DNA of 64,000 bases. Source: Alteribacillus sp. YIM 98480. GTDB lineage: Bacteria > Bacillota > Bacilli > Bacillales > Marinococcaceae. A model generated the notes under the pieces. It was not told the DNA's origin and ran no database searches. It saw nothing but the letters and a program-made list of their open reading frames with translations. Positions 52,375-60,783 of this stretch are shown here, one piece after another; positions within the stretch are counted from its first letter, which is position 1, and each line of letters starts with the position of its first letter. The translations under genes and the position numbers were made by a program. Where the stretch lies: NCBI RefSeq assembly GCF_009765375.1, contig NZ_VTOK01000005.1:124001-188000 (forward strand), in the 5' to 3' direction.

Positions 52375-52821
52375 TTATTTGTTTTCTCTTATGTTTTCAA
52401 TGGTTTCTTCAAGTATTTTTTCTTCCTCTTCATTATATACATTAATGAAAAAGGTATCTTCGATCGTTGTCTTTTCCAATTCTTCTTCGACTGAAAAGCT
52501 TTCGCTGATAAAATAGCCTCCTCCTTCTTCTATAGAGAACCGTTCAGGTATACCTTGTTCATTTGTATTGAAAAGAATTTTTTCCGATCCCAATTGATCG
52601 GCTAGCTGCTCATCTTTAATAGTGAAATCGGCATATAGTTCATTGGATGATCGATCCCCTTCATTTTTAAGCATTGCGTAAACAGTCAGCGTACTGCGAT
52701 CGTTATCCGTCAAAATATAACTTTCTTCTTCATCCAGATGAATGGAGGATTCTCCTTGGCATCCCATCAAAAATAAAGTACAGCCTATAATGATGTATAG
52801 AATAGATGCAGTGCGCCTCAT
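52375..52821 (-). CDS. Lipoprotein of unknown function
   Basis: 148 aa, ATG after GGGGGAA. Signal peptide with lipobox LMGC (Cys21). The mature protein is very acidic (runs of Glu such as EEEEKILEE near the end) and predicted beta-rich in the middle. It starts 2 bp after the prpE stop, so the two are co-transcribed. No family recognised; high acidity would fit a surface protein of a halophile. Confidence 0.7.
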   Translation of the reverse strand: MRRTASILYIIIGCTLFLMGCQGESSIHLDEEESYILTDNDRSTLTVYAMLKNEGDRSSNELYADFTIKDEQLADQLGSEKILFNTNEQGIPERFSIEEGGGYFISESFSVEEELEKTTIEDTFFINVYNEEEEKILEETIENIRENK

Positions 52822-52823
52822 AA

Positions 52824-53591
52824 TTATTCCCCCGCTTTTTGATTCGGTGTATCTTCAAATGTTCGAAATTTTTCTGGCACAAACGGCATAGTAGAAGGCG
52901 TATGACTAAATGTCATTTCAGGGTAATGCAATGCAGTTAACTTCCCGCCAAATACGCATCCTGTATCAATATTAATTGTTTTACCCACTATTCGAGGTTC
53001 TTTAACCGGCGTATGCCCATAAACAATCAGCCGTTTTCCTTTGTAAGCAGCAGACCAGTCTCGTCTCACAGGAGTACCGTCTGAATTTTTTTCCCCAGTA
53101 ATATCCCCATATAATACAAACGTTTTCACGGATTTATTTTCTTTTCCAATCATATCTTCACGAATACCGGCATGTGCAGCTACGACTTGATCATCATCAA
53201 GCCGTTCGTAGAGCGGGGCATTTTCATATAAGTCCATAAAAGCTTTTCGAATAAATTTGTATTCTCTCCTGGAAAGAGCTTCAAGCTCAGCTGTGGTTGT
53301 CTCCAAACCATGTTTAATCATGACGTTTCTTCCAAGAAAATAACGATACAGCTTATCGCAATGGTTACCAGGAACGTAGTAAGCTGATCCCTGATAAACC
53401 ATGTCAGTAATTAATTGTATCACAGCGACAGAATTTGGACCTCTATCGGTTAAATCCCCTATAAAAACAGGCAGACGACCGGCAGGATGTGTATAAATAG
53501 AATCTTTGTTTTGATAACCGGTCTTTTTTAACAAAGTAATTAATTCATCAAAACAGCCATGTATATCTCCTATAAAATCGTAGGCGGTCAT
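52824..53591 (-). CDS. prpE: PrpE-like bis(5'-nucleosyl)-tetraphosphatase / protein phosphatase
   Basis: 255 aa. PPP-family metallophosphatase motifs: [12 protein letters not shown] (GDIHG, residues 8-12), [13 protein letters not shown] (GDxxDRG, about 45-51), VPGNHCDK (GNHxxK, about 74-79) and HAGIRED plus [12 protein letters not shown]. subtilis PrpE hydrolyses Ap4A asymmetrically and has Tyr-phosphatase activity, and is linked to spore germination. The C-terminal tail is longer than average. It heads an operon with the lipoprotein gene. Confidence 0.92.
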   Translation of the reverse strand: MTAYDFIGDIHGCFDELITLLKKTGYQNKDSIYTHPAGRLPVFIGDLTDRGPNSVAVIQLITDMVYQGSAYYVPGNHCDKLYRYFLGRNVMIKHGLETTTAELEALSRREYKFIRKAFMDLYENAPLYERLDDDQVVAAHAGIREDMIGKENKSVKTFVLYGDITGEKNSDGTPVRRDWSAAYKGKRLIVYGHTPVKEPRIVGKTINIDTGCVFGGKLTALHYPEMTFSHTPSTMPFVPEKFRTFEDTPNQKAGE

Positions 53592-53737
53592 ACCTGTTCT
53601 CCTTCCAAGATTTGACTTAATGTATTATAGCATGAATAATAACAAAAGTTATGAAAACATCCTAATATAAAATGCGTACTTCTGTCTTCCTACTTTCTCT
53701 CTATATGGAAGATTTAAACATGATGTTTGTTTCCAGG

Positions 53738-53789
53738 TTGGGATAGAGCAGAAAAGAATGATATAATGTGATTGTTACCAGGTGATAAG
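53738..53789 (+). promoter_or_regulatory. fabI promoter with FapR-like operator
   Basis: TTGGGA (53738-53743), 18-bp spacer, TATAAT (53762-53767), then ATTGTTACCAGGTGATAAG (53771-53789) covering the start point, which matches the FapR site at about 14 of 19 positions with an intact ACCAGGT core. The same core precedes fabH. Confidence 0.6.
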
Positions 53790-53835
53790 AGCAACTGTTG
53801 AAGTTAAAGAAATCTATAATAAAGGAGCGATCGTT

Positions 53836-54624
53836 ATGAACCTGTCATTAGAAGGGCGTACTTATGTCGTTATGGGTGTTGCCAATAAAAGGAGTATTGC
53901 ATGGGGGATTGCACAAAGTCTCGCAAAAGCAGGAGCAAGATTAGTGTTTACATATGCAGGCGAGCGTCTGGAAAAAAACGTTAGGCAACTGGCAGATACA
54001 CTGGATAGGGATGATTCCGTTATCTTGCCGTGTGACATCTCTGATGATGATGAAATTAAAAAAGCATTTCAGCAAATTAAAGATGAAGTTGGCGTTATCC
54101 ATGGACTCGCGCACTGTATCGCATTCGCTAATAAGGATGAGTTGGATGGCGATTACTTAAATACTACCCGTGAAGGATTTTTACTCGCCCATAACATTAG
54201 CGCCTATTCTCTTACAGGAGTCGCAAAAGCTGTTCGGGAGCTTGACCTTATGAGTGAAGGCGGTTCAATTGTAACGATGACATATCTCGGCGGAGAAAAA
54301 GTAGTGAAAAACTACAATGTTATGGGAGTCGCAAAAGCTTCACTCGATGCAAGTGTCCGCTACCTTGCAAATGACCTTGGGAAAGAAAACATTAGGGTGA
54401 ATGCCATTTCAGCAGGTCCGATTCGAACACTTGCAGCAAAAGGGATTGGCGGATTTAATGATGTGCTAAAAGAAATGGAAGAAAAAGCTCCGCTCCGAAG
54501 GCCTACATCTCAAGAGGAGGTAGGAGATACCGCTCTCTTTTTAATGAGTGATTTATCCCGAGGGATTACGGGTGAACTCATCCATGTAGATGGCGGCTAC
54601 AACAAAATTGGAATGTTTAATTAA
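53836..54624 (+). CDS. fabI: Enoyl-ACP reductase FabI
   Basis: 262 aa from ATG 53836 after AAAGGAGCG; upstream in-frame residues are the leader. NAD(P)H-dependent reduction of enoyl-ACP, the last step of the elongation cycle. GVANKRSIAWGIAQSL (about residues 13-28) is the dinucleotide loop; the catalytic Tyr-x6-Lys is in NYNVMGVAKASLDASVRYLA near 156-163; SAGPIRTLAAKGIGGF follows. Very close to B. subtilis FabI in pattern and length. Confidence 0.96.
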   Translation: MNLSLEGRTYVVMGVANKRSIAWGIAQSLAKAGARLVFTYAGERLEKNVRQLADTLDRDDSVILPCDISDDDEIKKAFQQIKDEVGVIHGLAHCIAFANKDELDGDYLNTTREGFLLAHNISAYSLTGVAKAVRELDLMSEGGSIVTMTYLGGEKVVKNYNVMGVAKASLDASVRYLANDLGKENIRVNAISAGPIRTLAAKGIGGFNDVLKEMEEKAPLRRPTSQEEVGDTALFLMSDLSRGITGELIHVDGGYNKIGMFN

Positions 54625-54634
54625 GCTTTAACTC

Positions 54635-54675
54635 AAAGTCGTGTTATTCATTTAAGGATGCACGGCTTTTCTTTG
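54635..54675 (+). terminator. Terminator after fabI
   Basis: AAAGTCGTG (54635-54643) pairs with CACGGCTTT (54661-54669), followed by a T-rich run. Confidence 0.55.
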
Positions 54676-54741
54676 TTGACGGTAGGACAAAAGGTTCGGT
54701 ATGATTATAGACTGAAGCTTATAAGAAGATGGGGTTGGGGT

Positions 54742-55578
54742 ATGAATGTCAAAAAAGTTTTAAATAACAACGTCATCATTGCTGAACATCCAGACTATGA
54801 AGAAGTCGTCCTTACCGGCAAAGGATTGGGATTTGGTAAAAAACCCGGTGATACCGTAGATGACAGCGGGGCAGAAAAATTTTTTGTATTAAAAGACCAA
54901 CGGGAACAAGAACAATATAAGCAGCTCTTAATAGAAATAGATGAAGCGTTTATCGGCTGCATGAATGAGTGCATGGCAATGGTAGAGAACCGGTTTAACG
55001 TAACGCTTCATGAACACATTCACGTCGCACTGACCGATCACTTATATTATGCTGTTCACCGCCAGAAACAAGGTCTTGAGGTGCGAAATCCGTTTCTAGC
55101 TGAAACCGAGATTGCCTATCCAGAGGAATTTCAAACGGCACGTGAGCTGCTTTTACACGTAGAAGAATGTACGGGTACTCCGATGGCAGAAGGAGAGGTC
55201 GGCTTTGTTGCTCTCCATATTCATAGTGCCCTGACGCGGCGCTCCTTAAAAGAAGTAAATGAACATACAATGCTAGTGTCAGATTTGGTAAAGCTTATTG
55301 AAGAGACGTTTGATATTTCGATGAATCCAAAAGAATTAGACCATCAACGTCTGCTGCGTCATCTGCACCAGGCTTTAGAAAGAATTCAAAATGATGATTA
55401 TGCTGATGAACCGGAATCTTTAAAAAATGTGTTGAAAAAGGAATATCCGTTGTGCTACAATTTGTCATGGAAATTAATTAAAATGATGCAGCAAGCACTT
55501 CGAAAGCCGGTTCCAGAAAGTGAAGCGGTATATTTAACACTCCACTTGCAAAGGCTTTCAAGACAATCATATAAATGA
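54742..55578 (+). CDS. glcT: GlcT transcription antiterminator
   Basis: 278 aa from ATG 54742 (MNVKKVLNNNVIIAEHPDYEEVVLTGKGLGFGKKPGD); a longer frame starts upstream without family support. The N-terminal ~55 residues form the CAT RNA-binding domain. PRD1 (about 70-170) has the conserved His in LHEHIHVALTDHL and HIHSALTRR; PRD2 follows with LRHLHQALERIQ and LTLHLQRLS. GlcT binds the RAT RNA of ptsG when glucose is present; EII-Glc and HPr phosphorylate it. Such a RAT lies just downstream. Confidence 0.94.
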   Translation: MNVKKVLNNNVIIAEHPDYEEVVLTGKGLGFGKKPGDTVDDSGAEKFFVLKDQREQEQYKQLLIEIDEAFIGCMNECMAMVENRFNVTLHEHIHVALTDHLYYAVHRQKQGLEVRNPFLAETEIAYPEEFQTARELLLHVEECTGTPMAEGEVGFVALHIHSALTRRSLKEVNEHTMLVSDLVKLIEETFDISMNPKELDHQRLLRHLHQALERIQNDDYADEPESLKNVLKKEYPLCYNLSWKLIKMMQQALRKPVPESEAVYLTLHLQRLSRQSYK

Positions 55579-55598
55579 ACTTATCCAATTACTATTCC

Positions 55599-55717
55599 GT
55601 GTTACTGGTTATGCAGGCATGAGAGAAATAGATTGGTTCACTGATAGACAGGACTAGTGTACATTCGTACACTTATGTCTTTATTTCAGCGAACCGATTT
55701 CTCTCATGCCTTTTTTG
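55599..55717 (+). promoter_or_regulatory. RAT antiterminator overlapping a terminator in the ptsG leader
   Basis: GTGTTACTGGTTATGCAGGC (55600-55619) is close to the GlcT RAT of B. subtilis ptsG. Its 3' arm AGGCATGAGAGAAAT (55616-55630) also pairs with ATTTCTCTCATGCCT (55697-55711) to form a large terminator, extended by GGTTC/GAACC and capped by GTGTAC/GTACAC (55658-55673), then TTTTTT. Mutually exclusive folding gives the on/off switch. Confidence 0.85.
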
Positions 55718-55769
55718 TATTTTGAGGGAAGTTTAATATTTTGTCGTATTTAGGCAGTTCCTTTAATAG

Positions 55770-55886
55770 GACAACAAGCCAAGTTTTCCTAATACTTTAG
55801 GAAAATTAGGTTTCATAAGGATCAAAGTATAAGCAAAACTATGGCTTCCGTCATAAGATTGGACGGCAAGCCAAGTTTTCCTAATT
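55770..55886 (+). repeat. Family-2 repeat, one full and one half copy in the ptsG leader
   Basis: A half unit AAGCCAAGTTTTCCTAA (55777-55793) precedes a full unit with AGGATCAAAGTATAAGCAAA, a CTTCCGTC/GACGGCAAG arm and AAGCCAAGTTTTCCTAA. It lies between the RAT terminator and the ptsG start, so it is transcribed with ptsG. Confidence 0.7.
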
Positions 55887-55982
55887 ATTTTTCGTATTAT
55901 TTGGAAACAGTATTAATTAGCGATTGGAGAGTTTATGAAACGATGGGTGCTTTGCATCAAGAATTAAAGGAGGACAAGAAAA

Positions 55983-58040
55983 ATGTTTAAAAATGCGTTT
56001 GGTGTGCTTCAGCGTATCGGGAGAGCACTAATGCTTCCTGTAGCTCTGCTTCCGGCGGCAGGTTTACTGCTAGCGATCGGAACAGCAATGCAAGAAGACA
56101 ACATGATCAACATTCTGCCGTTTTTAGATTCAGCTCCTGCACAATTGATTTCAGATCTTATGTCTGAAGCTGGAGGTGTAGTGTTTGATAATTTGCCTGT
56201 TATCTTTGCGATTGGTGTAGCCTTAGGTCTTGCAAATGGTGACGGGGTTGCAGGTCTGGCAGCTCTCATTGGCTATTTTATTATAAATGTAACGATGGGC
56301 GTCGTTGTTGGTGTGGATGCTGACATGGTAGGGGACAGCCCGGCGTATGCGGAAATGCTCGGAGTTCCAACCTTACAAACCGGGGTTTTTGGAGGTATTA
56401 TAGCCGGGGCTCTCGGTGCATTTATGTTTAACCGCTATTATAATATTGAGCTGCCGCAGTATTTAGGATTTTTTGCAGGCAAACGTTTTGTTCCGATTGC
56501 AACAGCGTTTGGCGGATTAATTATTGGTGCGGTCCTTACTGTCGTTTGGCCTCCTATTCAAGAATTGTTGAACGGAATGTCATATCTAGTGACCGAAGCA
56601 AACACGACAATATCTGCCTTTGTATTTGGTGTTATTGAAAGAGCACTTATTCCATTCGGCTTGCATCACGTATTTTATAATCCGTTTTGGTATGAATTTG
56701 GCTCTTATGTTAATGCTGCAGGACAGACGATTACAGGCGACCAGCAAATTTTCTTTGCTCAATACCGTGACGGTGTCGAGGAATTTACAGCAGGTACCTT
56801 TATGACAGGAAAATTTCCTTTTATGATGTTTGGTCTTCCCGCCGCAGCACTTGCTATCTATCATTGCGCTAAACCAGAAAACAAAAAATATGTGGCTGGT
56901 ATTATGGGATCAGCGGCCCTAACATCGTTTCTGACTGGTATTACCGAACCGCTTGAATTCAGCTTTTTGTTTGTTGCGCCGCTTTTGTTTGCTGTTCATA
57001 CAATCTTTGCCGGGTTATCGTTTATGGTAATGCATTTGCTCGATGTTAAAATTGGCATGACGTTCTCTGGCGGGGTCATTGACTACTTCTTGTTTGGTAT
57101 TATTCCAAACGCCACAGCATGGTGGCTTGTCATCCCAGTAGGTCTTTGTTTCTCTGTTATCTACTATTTCGGCTTCCGCTTTGCTATTACGAAATTTAAC
57201 TTAATGACGCCTGGACGCGAAGATACAGCTGAAAACCAGGAACAAACAACATCTGAGGGCAAAAACAGCGACTTGCCGTATAACGTGTTAGAAGCTTTTG
57301 GCGGAAAAGAGAATTTAAAAAATCTGGATGCTTGTATTACAAGACTCCGTATTACTGTTAATGATAAAAGTGAAGTGAACAAAGACCGCTTAAAACAGCT
57401 TGGTGCTTCCGGAGTGATGGAAGTCGGTAATAATGTACAGGCTATTTTTGGACCAAAATCGGATGCTTTAAAATCTCAAATGCAAGAAATCATCGAAGGC
57501 GGAGCACCTTCTGAGCCGTTAAATAAAGAACCGGAATTTGACCCGAAAAAAGAAGCAGAACCTGCTGTGAAACCAGAAACGAGCGGCCCTGTCTCTATTG
57601 GAAGTCCAGCAAACGGTGAAATTCTTTCCATTGAAGAAGTACCAGACGACGTTTTTGCTGGGAAAATGATGGGAGATGGATTTGCCATCAAGCCTTCAGA
57701 CGGTGAATTTGTTTCGCCGGTAAACGGAGTCATTAATAATGTATTTCCAACCAAACATGCGGTAGGAATTAAAGCTGACGATGGTCTCGAAATTCTGCTT
57801 CACATTGGTATTGATACCGTTAATATGCAAGGAGATGGCTTTGAAGTATTTGTAGAAGAAGGAGCCAGCGTACAAAAAGGACAACTTTTAGTGAAAGCAG
57901 ATCTTTCACTGGTTGAAGAGAAAGCTAAATCGACGATAACTCCGGTGGTTTTTACTAACTTAACCGAAGAGCAATCCGTAAACGTGAAAAAAAATCAAAC
58001 AGTCACTAAAGAGGATAAAAACGTAGCAGAGATTCAATAA
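55983..58040 (+). CDS. ptsG: Glucose-specific PTS EIICBA component
   Basis: 685 aa, ATG after AAAGGAGG. Domain order IIC (about 1-400; ~10 membrane spans, MLPVALLPAAGLLLAIG at 17-33, GITEPLEFSFLF near 318), IIB (about 430-510; NLDACITRLRI with phospho-Cys near 450) and IIA (about 545-680; EILLHIGIDTVNMQGDGF with phospho-His near 606). It takes up and phosphorylates glucose. Single-chain CBA order and length match Bacillus PtsG. Control is by GlcT through the leader. Confidence 0.97.
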   Translation: MFKNAFGVLQRIGRALMLPVALLPAAGLLLAIGTAMQEDNMINILPFLDSAPAQLISDLMSEAGGVVFDNLPVIFAIGVALGLANGDGVAGLAALIGYFIINVTMGVVVGVDADMVGDSPAYAEMLGVPTLQTGVFGGIIAGALGAFMFNRYYNIELPQYLGFFAGKRFVPIATAFGGLIIGAVLTVVWPPIQELLNGMSYLVTEANTTISAFVFGVIERALIPFGLHHVFYNPFWYEFGSYVNAAGQTITGDQQIFFAQYRDGVEEFTAGTFMTGKFPFMMFGLPAAALAIYHCAKPENKKYVAGIMGSAALTSFLTGITEPLEFSFLFVAPLLFAVHTIFAGLSFMVMHLLDVKIGMTFSGGVIDYFLFGIIPNATAWWLVIPVGLCFSVIYYFGFRFAITKFNLMTPGREDTAENQEQTTSEGKNSDLPYNVLEAFGGKENLKNLDACITRLRITVNDKSEVNKDRLKQLGASGVMEVGNNVQAIFGPKSDALKSQMQEIIEGGAPSEPLNKEPEFDPKKEAEPAVKPETSGPVSIGSPANGEILSIEEVPDDVFAGKMMGDGFAIKPSDGEFVSPVNGVINNVFPTKHAVGIKADDGLEILLHIGIDTVNMQGDGFEVFVEEGASVQKGQLLVKADLSLVEEKAKSTITPVVFTNLTEEQSVNVKKNQTVTKEDKNVAEIQ

Positions 58041-58160
58041 TACGTCATCCTGCGGTTATTGGCGAGTAAATAGTGATCGTCGGCGAGAAAAAAGACGTTT
58101 TTTGGCTAGTATTTGGCTAGGAACGGCGAGTAAATAAGCATATTCGGAAAGTGTTGTAAA

Positions 58161-58282
58161 AAAAAGGAAATTCCCATCCGCTATTTGTGATTCCAGCTTC
58201 ACTTAAAAAAGGTAAAAACGCGATTGAATAATCTTCTGACGCTTTAAATCATAAATAAGGAGGGAATTTTCCTGCCTTTTTT
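58161..58282 (+). other. Long-range inverted repeat after ptsG
   Basis: GGAAATTCCC (58166-58175) pairs with GGGAATTTTCC (58262-58272), and flanking A-rich and T-rich tracts extend it; CTGCCTTTTTT follows. It may be the ptsG terminator in an unusually wide form or a decayed repeat. The rest of 58041-58160 has short GGCGAG[T/A]AAA repeats. Confidence 0.35.
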
Positions 58283-58286
58283 ACAC

Positions 58287-58345
58287 TTTAAGATCAAAAT
58301 ACTCGAATATTGGACTCGGCGGTAAGCCGAGTTTTTCCAATATAG
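58287..58345 (+). repeat. Family-2 repeat fragment with hairpin
   Basis: CTCGGC/GCCGAG around GGTAA, inside an ATATTGGA/TCCAATAT arm; the right end GCCGAGTTTTTCC is shared with family 2. No gene up to 58393. Confidence 0.5.
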
Positions 58346-58393
58346 GAACGTTTAGGATGCTGCGCTTTTCTAATACAATACGTTTTGCTCTTC

Positions 58394-58774
58394 CTAGAAG
58401 AACTGGCCGATCAGCCATGGCCAAAAACCGCCGCCTTGCCCTGGACCACCATACGGCGGACGTGGAGGGCCACCGCCGCCTGGACGAGGAGGAGTAGGAC
58501 CGAAATAAGGACTGATCCCTACTAAATCGCCATGATAGACTTGTAAATATCTGCGCCGATAAAATGGCGGCTGATAAATAAACATCGACACCATCCCCGT
58601 ACGACGATTATAGTCAAGCACATAAGCAATAACTCTTCCGTATCCAGGAATAAATGTTTGTATCCATTGATTGACATATCTTCCTATCACAACTGGAGGA
58701 ATATATTGAACAGAAGGCTGCTGCTGGCGATAGGGCTCTGGAAAGCTTTCACCATGATAAAAATGCACGATCAT
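58394..58774 (-). CDS. Gly/Pro-rich protein, probable spore coat component
   Basis: 126 aa with the start uncertain (ATG 58774, or GTG 58768). The N-terminal two thirds contain HFYHGESFPEPYRQQ, VIAYVLDYNRRTGMVSMFIY and RRRYLQVYHGDLVGI; the C-terminus is a low-complexity PRPGGGGPPRPPYGGPGQGGG stretch ending WPWLIGQFF. The composition resembles coat proteins and it lies next to cotO/cotZ. No named family is assigned. Confidence 0.65.
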   Translation of the reverse strand: MIVHFYHGESFPEPYRQQQPSVQYIPPVVIGRYVNQWIQTFIPGYGRVIAYVLDYNRRTGMVSMFIYQPPFYRRRYLQVYHGDLVGISPYFGPTPPRPGGGGPPRPPYGGPGQGGGFWPWLIGQFF

Positions 58775-58975
58775 CACCATCCTGATTATTTATAAAAAGG
58801 AATATACCTGTAACAGCATATGGTGGAATAACAAATCTGTGCATATATCTAGAAAGCGAAGTGAAGTTTAGGTATGCGACTTAATTACAAAATCTAACGC
58901 ACCTTTCTAGGTAATACGCATATAGCTATGGTGAGAAGGATTTCTCAATCTTCCTTAGAAAGGGAGGAAAGGCAA

Positions 58976-59062
58976 ATGTCCCACGGTTATTACAACAGTT
59001 TCACTCTCATCGTTGTACTGTTTATTTTGCTCATTATTGTAGGCTCTGCGTACGTTTGCTAA
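58976..59062 (+). CDS. YjcZ-family small sporulation membrane peptide
   Basis: 28 aa, ATG after GGGAGGAAAGG. MSHGYYNSFTLIVVLFILLIIVG then SAYVC: a short polar N-terminus followed by the signature hydrophobic helix with ALIVVLFILLIIVG-like core of the YjcZ/YhfH-type sporulation peptides common in Bacillus. Function is unknown; expression in the sporulating cell is expected from the family. Confidence 0.8.
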   Translation: MSHGYYNSFTLIVVLFILLIIVGSAYVC

Positions 59063-59084
59063 TAACAAGCCATTTTAGTGGTGG

Positions 59085-59124
59085 AAAAAGTTCTGGCCTG
59101 GTAGAAAACGGCCAGAACCTTTTT
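59085..59124 (-). terminator. Bidirectional terminator between the YjcZ-like gene and the membrane protein gene
   Basis: TTCTGGCC (59091-59098) pairs with GGCCAGAA (59110-59117), with A-rich and T-rich tracts on the two sides. Confidence 0.85.
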
Positions 59125-59127
59125 GCA

Positions 59128-59538
59128 TTAAGGCAGACGAGCACCAAAACGAAAATAATATAATAACAAGTAAAACAACAGCTGGGTAAAAACTAGAAAT
59201 AAAGGAGAGCGGCCGGCCATTTCTCCAAGCATCGGTGTCATAATACCTGCCATTAAACCATTGCAAGCCCCCGTCATCGCAGAATCAAAGTTAAATAAAC
59301 TACCAAACAAAAGCCCGCAGCTTAAGCCAAGCACACCTGCTGCGATACTTGTTTCAATCAGAAAGCCAGGATGCATATAAGTAAACAAAAAGCCTGTACA
59401 AAGAGCAAATAATGTTACTGGGGTCATAATTGCATTCATAATAAACGAGGAGGGCCGCCATTTTTCTTTGCGCTCAGCCAAATACATATATAGTGAAATA
59501 ATGAGTAAAATATTTCCCCCAAAAAGAAACCAAAGCAT
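59128..59538 (-). CDS. Multi-spanning membrane protein, unknown function
   Basis: 136 aa from the ATG at 59538, correctly spaced from AGGAGGG; the earlier start at 59562 overlaps the site. Four or five hydrophobic segments: LWFLFGGNILLIISLYMYL, FIMNAIMTPVTLFALCTGFLF, TSIAAGVLGLSCGLLFGSLF and FTQLLFYLLLYYF. The glycine-rich AGVLGLSCGLLFGSLFN and CNGLMAGIMTPMLG suggest packed helices. No transport motif was recognised. Neighbours are sporulation genes. Confidence 0.7.
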   Translation of the reverse strand: MLWFLFGGNILLIISLYMYLAERKEKWRPSSFIMNAIMTPVTLFALCTGFLFTYMHPGFLIETSIAAGVLGLSCGLLFGSLFNFDSAMTGACNGLMAGIMTPMLGEMAGRSPLFLVFTQLLFYLLLYYFRFGARLP

Positions 59539-59704
59539 TTTATCCCTCCTATTACCCTTCATATACTTTTGAGCGACAGCTTATCCATATGTTTATGCGC
59601 CAACAAATTAAAGGTTGCTAATGAAATCCATAAGAATGATCATCAACCACAAGCATATAATGAAGCAGGAGCTAAACAGTGCTTGCGGGGAGGTAGGAGA
59701 ATTG

Positions 59705-60196
59705 ATGGAGGAAAAAAAGGAAAAACAGGCCGAGCCGTTGTATTATATTGAACAGCCTACTTTTTCAAATATCGGCGGAAAGTCACAGACATTATCGGTT
59801 CGCAAAAAAATAGGCAGTAAAACCGAGCAAAAATCAGATAAAAAAGAAAAAAAAATGAAACAAAAAGCAAAACAAAAAAAGGGACAACAGGATCCTATGG
59901 AAACAAACGAACAAGAACAAGAAGAAATAAAAAATGAGATAGAAGAATTCGAGGATGAGCAACAGAAAGGATCCAATCAAAAAACAAATAAAAGTGTGCA
60001 AGAGATGCTTGATTATATAGCAAAACTCCCTCATTTTATTCAGCCTGTTGTTGCTTGTGAAACGAAAGAAAAACATATACAAGGAAAACTATTATACGCA
60101 GAAGATGGGGAAGTGGTGATGCAGGATAGAAGAAACTTTTCTAGAATTACTATTCAAGACAAAGACATTACAGATATGTACATTGTGAGTTTATAA
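59705..60196 (+). CDS. cotO: CotO-like spore coat protein
   Basis: 163 aa from ATG 59705 after GTAGGAGA. N-terminal EEKKEKQAEPLYYIEQP is followed by a long Lys/Gln/Glu-rich low-complexity stretch (about residues 30-95) and a conserved C-terminal domain SVQEMLDYIAKLPHFIQPVVACETKEKHIQGKLLYAEDGEVV, ending IQDKDITDMYIVSL. This layout is that of CotO (YjbX), a coat morphogenetic protein in B. subtilis needed for outer coat assembly. It precedes cotZ as in the B. subtilis cot cluster, though on the opposite strand. Confidence 0.85.
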   Translation: MEEKKEKQAEPLYYIEQPTFSNIGGKSQTLSVRKKIGSKTEQKSDKKEKKMKQKAKQKKGQQDPMETNEQEQEEIKNEIEEFEDEQQKGSNQKTNKSVQEMLDYIAKLPHFIQPVVACETKEKHIQGKLLYAEDGEVVMQDRRNFSRITIQDKDITDMYIVSL

Positions 60197-60207
60197 AATA
60201 TACACAC

Positions 60208-60238
60208 AATCCTGGCTTGACGGTAAGGCCAGGGTTTA
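60208..60238 (+). terminator. Hairpin after cotO
   Basis: AATCCTGGCTT pairs with AAGGCCAGGGTT around GACGGT (CCTGGC/GCCAGG core); weak T tract. Confidence 0.5.
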
Positions 60239-60242
60239 AATG

Positions 60243-60279
60243 AAAAAGAAAGGCAGAGGGAACAGGGGGGCGTTCCCTC
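60243..60279 (-). terminator. Terminator of cotZ
   Basis: GAGGGAAC (60256-60263) pairs with GTTCCCTC (60272-60279); on the minus strand a TTTCTTTTTC tract follows. Confidence 0.7.
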
Positions 60280-60298
60280 ACCTTATATATATTTGTGA

Positions 60299-60778
60299 TT
60301 ATCTGCATTTGTGCTTATCGATGTCGCCTACTAAGTTTGGATCAAGGCATTGAATAGCGCAGAAGCAATCAAGATCTACTTCAATGCAGAATCTTGTGCG
60401 TTCAAGCTCATCAATATCACACAAAGATTCAGGGTCGACACAGCAGTCCGTAAATTCTAAGTCGTTATCCGGACGCAACAAAGATAGTGTGGCACAGCAG
60501 TTCTTTTCATCTACCTTTTCTACACGGAAGAAAACAGTTTGGAAGCAGTCATCTCTTCCAAGTGCACCTGTAGCGAAGAAATAATTACCTTTTTTGTTTT
60601 GAAGAACAAACGGAACAGTATCCAAACCGTTGTTGTTGCCCGTAGGACTTAATAAATTGTTAAAACAGCTGTTTCTGCAATCAGATCTATCATCTACTGC
60701 ATCCTGAGCTTCTTTGATGGCAACAACGGCATCGCAAACGCAGCTTCCAGCATCGCTGTCGTGTTTTCTGCAACCCAT
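60299..60778 (-). CDS. cotZ: CotZ/CotY-family cysteine-rich spore coat protein
   Basis: 160 aa from ATG 60778 after AAGGAGTG. About 17 cysteines, spaced in the CotY/CotZ pattern: SCVCDAVVAIKEAQDAV near residues 15-30, SDCRNSCFNNLL near 35, GNYFFATGALGRDDCFQTVFFRVEKVD near 70-95, and DLDCFCAIQCLDP at the C-terminus. These proteins form the crust, the outermost spore layer, through disulfide cross-linking. Only one paralogue is in the window. Confidence 0.92.
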   Translation of the reverse strand: MGCRKHDSDAGSCVCDAVVAIKEAQDAVDDRSDCRNSCFNNLLSPTGNNNGLDTVPFVLQNKKGNYFFATGALGRDDCFQTVFFRVEKVDEKNCCATLSLLRPDNDLEFTDCCVDPESLCDIDELERTRFCIEVDLDCFCAIQCLDPNLVGDIDKHKCR

Positions 60779-60783
60779 GTCTT

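Noticed and set aside
59834-60082. Phe-rich 82-aa ORF opposite cotO
   Set aside because: It is the complement of the Lys/Gln-rich low-complexity part of cotO and only reflects its composition.
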